DNA from: Pycnopodia helianthoides
Taxonomy: Eukaryota; Echinodermata; Asteroidea; Forcipulatida; Asteriidae
Length of the DNA: 64,000 nt
Assembly: GCA_032158295.1 (NCBI GenBank)
Contig: CM063261.1
Span: forward strand, 124,001-188,000
Direction of reading: 5' to 3'
Every line of letters begins with the position of its first letter. The stretch's first letter is position 1. Of the stretch, positions 58,494 through 64,000 are shown piece by piece. Under the pieces are notes generated by a model that was not told where the DNA came from, searched no databases, and saw only the letters and a list, made by a program, of their open reading frames with translations. A program made the translations under genes and the position numbers.

Positions 58494-61254
58494 CTGAAAC
58501 ATGTGTGCCCAGTTTACGGACCGTATAGGACTTGACATGTTGAGCTTGGCGTTTTTGAGACTAGCAGTATAGCTTCTTGCCATGTTTACCCCAGTTGTCT
58601 CTCACCCTATCTAGTCATCACTCGTTCACTTTGGCATTCACCCAAATGGCGAGAACGAACTAAAGTCTGAACCCTGTCATGTCGACATTTTCAACGACTG
58701 AAATAAGACTGTCGGTATAGTCATGCTCTCATGCTTTCCTCAGCTAAGTCTCACTTTGGGTTCTCGATATTGCATTGTTAATAAACCACAGTGCTGATGA
58801 CATCACAGTTTGCTTACCACTTTGCAGAAGAATGGGAAACCATTGCACAACTGTCGGAAATGCAGTACCCAGTTGCAGCACTTAAGCAATGCAGTAAACA
58901 AACCGTGACGTCCTCAGTAAAGGGGTCTTTTCCAACGTCAGAAGATATAACACCGTAGTCTTGCTCTCAAACCCCCATCATAAAACCACTGACCAGGGCC
59001 GAATTTCATAGAGTTGCTTAAGCAGAAAGCAAGCCATTTTCTGTCCACTAAGCAAACATTTGAGAGGACCAGTCACACCCTGTACATGACATAGTATTTT
59101 GACTGGTAATCACTTTCTTCGGCCAGCCGTTTTTGAAATTGGACGCAAGCGCACCACATGTCAAGTGATTAAAGACCAATGACTATTGTATTCCACGTGC
59201 CCCAGTGTCTGTAGATTCAATGTGGCCTATTTTCCCAGTTCACTGATCTCTAATCCATTGACTGAATAACTAATCACCCAAGAGTTTACTGAGTACTCTC
59301 AATCCTTACCAATCAAGAGGTCAGCATTGTATTCTGTTGCTCATTGGAGTATCTTGCCATGCGGTACAGTCAGTGTGACGTAACCATTTTAGATCAGTGT
59401 TCCAGGTTAGCTTGCTCCCTCAAGTTTTTATTTAGAATAGTATATAAAATTCTTACCACGTGCAAATCTTTTCACTCGTCGTCCCCCAAACATATCGAAA
59501 CAAAAATTGTCCTTTCCGACCAAGCTCCTTTCTTTGGTAATTTCTTGAATAGGTCGTTCTTTTTCAAATTAATACCCTCAGTTTTCCCCCATAGTGGGCA
59601 AAACTACGGGCGACATCTTTGCAAAATGCACTCAATAGTTAATTATTTTATTCAAAATTATTTCAAGGTACCCAAATCCAATCCATTTACCAAAAATTAT
59701 TGTTATAGTAAAGGGTTTAAAGCGTGGGGAAATTTGTGTCGACCTAGTTGTTAATATGTGATGCTTGAAGACCGCCAAATTGTGTATTTAAAAGAATGTC
59801 AATAATCGTACAACTCTTTTAATCTTAAACCCGTCGACAACAACACTTCTAACAGTGAATTTCTTTAACGAGTTAATCTTTTAATCTCTTACTCCATAAA
59901 TTTAGATCACAGTCCTTGGCAAAAACAATGATAGACCTAAACATGTCAGATACCCTGCCGTCAGGAATCTAGTAAAGCAAGATTACATAAAATGGGGCCA
60001 GACTACATTGACGTCAGCCTCTGTCTGACCGTGTGGATTCGTTTGGATGAGAACAGATGTCGGCAAGTCGGTCTAGCCAGCGACGTAAAAAGACATTACT
60101 TTAAATTAATCATCTGCCTTTCACTGCAATTAACTGCTTTTAACATTAATTTGCTTTAGTTAACTTGGTAATTAGTGTACACGAAAAGGGAACTTTTTTG
60201 TCTAGGTAATAATTAATCAACGGTAGGTGGCAGCAAACACATTGAGGTTGTGTCCAGTACCCATCCGCCGTCTCGTTTTTAATAAATACAGTTGTGTATA
60301 TATTTGTAAATGCTTCATTATTTATGATGAATTTATTGAAGTGTCTGTTTTGTTCTAGAGACTGAAATGTAAATGAAACTGTTGTGGTTTGATCTAAAAG
60401 TTCGATTGATATGAATAGTGAAAATAGATTTGATCAATTTTGTATTTTTTCGGTGTCCATAAGTACTTAACTCGTTAGAATACATTTATTCGATGTAGCA
60501 CCAATCATTGCCAAAGGTTGTGTATGTCAAAACGTAACTGGTTATTGCAATAATAATTGCAAGAATGTACACAGTCTGTTTCAAATTTCTAAAAGGTGCC
60601 AGTTCCGATTTTCAGTCGATTTGACTCGAAAACTTAGCTTAAAATTTAAATAGATATTTTTTTTATAAATTCGAGAAGGTAACCAGCTTTCGGTTCAGGA
60701 ATTGCACGAAAAATCGGCCAATGATATGTGGTAGTTAATTAAAAACTAAAAATGAAATATTGTTGTGATCCCAACCTTATCTCACGTCCATTTAGCCCCA
60801 AAAGTGCAAACAAATGTTGTTTTTCGTTTTGAATTAGAATCATCCGTCAAAACTCGTTGGGAGAACAATTTCTTTAAAAACCAAAACAAACCAATTCGAG
60901 GAAACTTTTATAGGTTTGTGGTGTGGTGTGTATTTTTAACAAAATTCTAATTCAGCATGCAGAAGCAATATTTGATTATCTGATACCTTTTATCATGCTA
61001 CAGTTGTTCTTTTCCCCCAATAATGATATAAATCAATGAAACCGGTTGAAACTCATAACACATTTACGTAATTATACATGCTTGTGCTGAGTCGAATCTT
61101 TTACTTGTGTAGATTGTGTCATTGTTTAAATAATGTTAATAAGGCTGAAATAAAAGACAAAACCATCGACAATCAACTTTGCAAGATTGCTTTCTTTATT
61201 TTCTCAACGTCCAATGTAAAACAAAGTTTAATGAGGATGTCCAATGAGGACATG

Positions 61255-61520
61255 TAATTATGGACAAAGACAATACTTTAGGTTTTCCCGGTCATATTCG
61301 GCAAAGAAGCAGCCAATTTAAACGTTGATTTATTCTAATTGGGACTTGTTATTATGGAAAAAGACAATACTTTAGGTTTTCCCGGTCATTTTCGGCAAAG
61401 AAGCAGCCAATTTAAACGTTGATTTATTCTAATTAGGACTTGTAATTATGGAAAAAGATAATACTTCAGGTTTTCCCGTCATTTTTGGTAAAGAAGCAGC
61501 CAATTTAAACGTTATGTTAT
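61255..61520. repeat. 94-bp tandem repeat, about 2.8 copies
   Basis: GACAATACTTTAGGTTTTCC, GGCAAAGAAGCAGCCAATTT and AAACGTTGATTTATTCTAAT recur with a spacing of 94 bases (61271, 61365, 61459). The third copy carries several changes and a one-base loss. Confidence 0.9.
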
Positions 61521-63357
61521 TCTAGTTTGCGCAATATTGAAAGTTCCTCAACAAAATAATTCAATTTCACTTGATGTGTAAGCACCTTGTTCTTTAGCAT
61601 CTTGCGATTAAAAAGATAAACATCCACTCGACCAGCTGTCAAATACGAGGCAGCTTTCTCAGAAATCACTAATTGCGCCACTCTGCTGAAATGAATCCCG
61701 ATTTCACATGGCTAAAAAGAATGACTCCTAAGTTGAATTGAATATAATGCGATATAAATTCAATTAAATGAAGAGGGTTTGAACTGTTGAGTCGAAATCA
61801 CTTTAACGCAAATTCATGAAAGTGATGGACAACTTTTTTCCCCGGAAATGAGCGGGAAAATCTTGGCATACCGCAACACCTTAAAGAAATTATAAATATT
61901 ATTGACTATTATGCCATACACAGAGATCCTTGTCATTTGATTGGTGGGACACACGTCACGTGCCATCCATTGAATGCATTTAGCTCGTGAACTGCCACAG
62001 AACACAATCACACGGTGAAATTACACAACACAGAACCCTGGCCTAGGACCCGACTCCCCTAGTATCTAGCAAGGGATTCTCCCATTGTTGACCATTATTC
62101 CGGGCAGTTTCAGTAAAAATCTAACAGCTTCGGGGCTTTATTTAGGTCCGGATTACTACATCTTGATACAAGAAGGTTTGGGTTGAACTAGGATCAAAAC
62201 CTAGCTTTAAGGCTACATTTAGGTCTAGGCTACAAAAGGGGGGGGGGGGGTCTGTTATGTGAGAAAATCGTCCTCCAACTTTCGATTTCTGAAGTTGAGT
62301 TGCAAAACGAAACAAAGCAAATATGAACGTGCACACAACTTCTGACGTAGCATAAATTGTTATACGTTTTGTTTTCTCGAAAAACGCGAGCACCTCAATT
62401 CATAAATATTTTCACCGGTTGGTTATATAGTGTTTTTATTTAAAGAACTAGAGGATGATTTTTTCACTACGTAATCCAATGGTCTAAAAAGCCCCACTCT
62501 ATAAAAAATAATTTAACAAAAATGTGAACAAATTAGATGGCATTACTTGTACAGGCACTGGCAGGGGGAGGCGTAGTTACATCAAAAACTGATATAGTTG
62601 TATGCGTCCACAAAGTATCGCCAGTAGGCCTACATCGTGCTGCATACTGTTTCAAAGCGTAATGATAGCTGCACAAATTGAGTGTGAAAAAACGTACATG
62701 GTAACACAATTGCAGTAGTAACAATAGTAACTAAAATAATCATATAATGGCCAGTAACCTACAATTTTGACCCTCAAGGCTGGTCACTCGGCCAATTATT
62801 TAATTCCTTAAAACTTTGTCCTCACGTGAAGAAATAATATACCCAATAGTATAAACAATAGCCAAACATACATTACATGCCAAGATGCCTTGCACGCCAA
62901 CAAATGGTTAAGAAAATACAATGGAGAATATAAAACCTAAAAAAAACCAGTTACACATCTTTGTGTAAACTAAGTTAGCCATTTAATTAAGAAAGAATCA
63001 AACAAACAATCAAGAAATGAAAAATACAAAGAAGCAAAGAAATAGAGAAGAAAACAAAATTAAAATAAAGAAACAGAGAAATAAATAAAAAAATGAAACA
63101 AAAATCGAAAACGAAAGTAACAATATTATAGAAATGTTTAGTTGCGCCTTCTCTGCTAATTGAACGCCGATTTCGCGTGACTAAAACAAACAACTTACAA
63201 GTTAAGTTCAATAGAATGAGGTATAAATTCGCATTCGTCAAAGTGAAATTTAAGGCAAAATCACTTGAGTACGAATACATGAAGATAAAATTGGCCGCTC
63301 ATTTGCCGAAAATGACAAGAAAAACTTACACTAGGAATTGTTTGTACTAGGAAACTT

Positions 63358-63409
63358 GTTAAACAACTACAGTATTTTAAGCAGGCCTAAAATACTGTAG
63401 TTGTTTAAC
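63358..63409. repeat. Perfect 22-bp-arm hairpin
   Basis: Bases 63358-63379 (GTTAAACAACTACAGTATTT then TA) are an exact inverted match to 63388-63409 around the 8-base loop AGCAGGCC. It is the most perfect short palindrome noticed in the window. Confidence 0.8.
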
Positions 63410-64000
63410 CAATATAAGCCTTCAATTCCATTCTTAAACCCTCCTTTTCGGCTGAAACTTCACAACGTGAATATACAAAACTGTCGCCAATGGCAACACT
63501 CCTTTGATGTCATGTTTTAAAAACTGAGACTATTTTACTCATCAGCTTTTAATCTATCGGAAAGAAACATCTTTGAAGTCTCCCGTCACCGTGCCTTTGA
63601 GATTACCAGATAGCGGTCATCATTCTATCTCTTCTCTCCTTGGCATCGGGCCCCGGGAACATTCTTTCAAGCTTCTCGCCCTTAAGTCGCGACCCGAACG
63701 CCGGACGTCGCTCACCCAATCCCGTGCCAGTCACCTGCCTGGTTTTACGCATAGGCTAGAGCTGGGGGAATTACCGTCACATCTGCTTGCGAAAATCCAT
63801 GAGAAGTGGCTTCGTTATTCTGGGTAAATCACCTCATCCGTCTATCTCTACTGTGTCTTCACCCCCAAAGCGCGAACTCTCAGACCAATGCCCGGCATAA
63901 TCATGAATGCAAATTACAACTTGACTCTTAAGAAACGGGCATGAATTCTCAAGTTGGTTTTTTTTTGGACCAGGGGGTGAATGACTGACTGGATGAAGAA

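Larger units (their letters stand above)
57583..64000. other. Downstream region with repeats, no supported gene
   Basis: It holds a SINE A copy (58020-58265), a MITE-related start (58990-59110, AGGGCCGAATTTCATAGAGT), a 94-bp tandem repeat (61255-61520), a poly-G run near 62238-62248, A-rich sequence near 62990-63120 and a hairpin (63358-63409). The open frames at 59344-59754 and 63573-63827 have no recognised relatives. A weak exon-like signal on the minus strand is at 58422-58493. Confidence 0.45.

Noticed and set aside
59344..59754. 136-codon open frame downstream of Pitx
   Set aside because: AT-rich with no domain similarity that I can recognise; probably chance.
63573..63827. 84-codon plus-strand open frame near the right edge
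   Set aside because: No recognisable domain, no clear splice context and no matching neighbour exon.

Overview
The window reads as a piece of an animal genome: intron-rich, about 38-40% GC by eye, and dense in SINEs, MITEs and minisatellites. Two of its three genes are nearly complete, and all three have clear bilaterian orthologues. An abundant small repeat beginning GGGCCCAATTTCATAG, the style of the Pitx protein and the tRNA-headed SINEs suggest an echinoderm, perhaps a sea star. The taxon is an inference, not something the sequence proves.

Layout. (1) 1-5622, minus strand: the 5' coding exons of a ZGRF1-like DNA-repair helicase gene. It opens with a clear DUF2439 domain, then a glutamine tract, then a long asparagine-rich repetitive region that runs off the left edge. 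The zf-GRF and helicase domains would lie outside the window. The reading frame breaks three times. (2) 5623-10571: SINE and inverted-repeat debris, a CA microsatellite and a possible divergent first exon at 7769. (3) 10572-11957, minus strand: a broken cathepsin D/E-like aspartic protease relic with in-frame stops. (4) 16467-37146, minus strand: a complete 20-exon gene for a type II membrane M1 zinc aminopeptidase, best matched to glutamyl aminopeptidase (ENPEP/aminopeptidase A), 991 residues. Its introns hold a 22-bp minisatellite, a 116-bp tandem repeat, a hAT-like element inserted into a SINE, a CR1-like LINE relic and a 1.3-kb inverted-repeat element. (5) 37147-42508: intergenic, with a MITE and an AACAAG/AACGAG hexamer tract. 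(6) 42509-57158, plus strand: a complete three-exon Pitx homeobox gene of 317 residues, with a K50 homeodomain and an OAR motif. (7) 57159-64000: 3' UTR, SINE and tandem repeats, with no supported gene.

The genes do not form an operon or a single pathway. ENPEP and Pitx are divergently transcribed. The main biological point is linkage: ENPEP lies beside PITX2 on human 4q25, and ZGRF1 is in the same band. The window therefore appears to keep an old deuterostome gene neighbourhood. Splice sites and phases were worked out by hand. All 20 ENPEP exons and all 3 Pitx exons join in frame without correction, so the base sequence seems good and the breaks in ZGRF1 and in the protease relic stand out.
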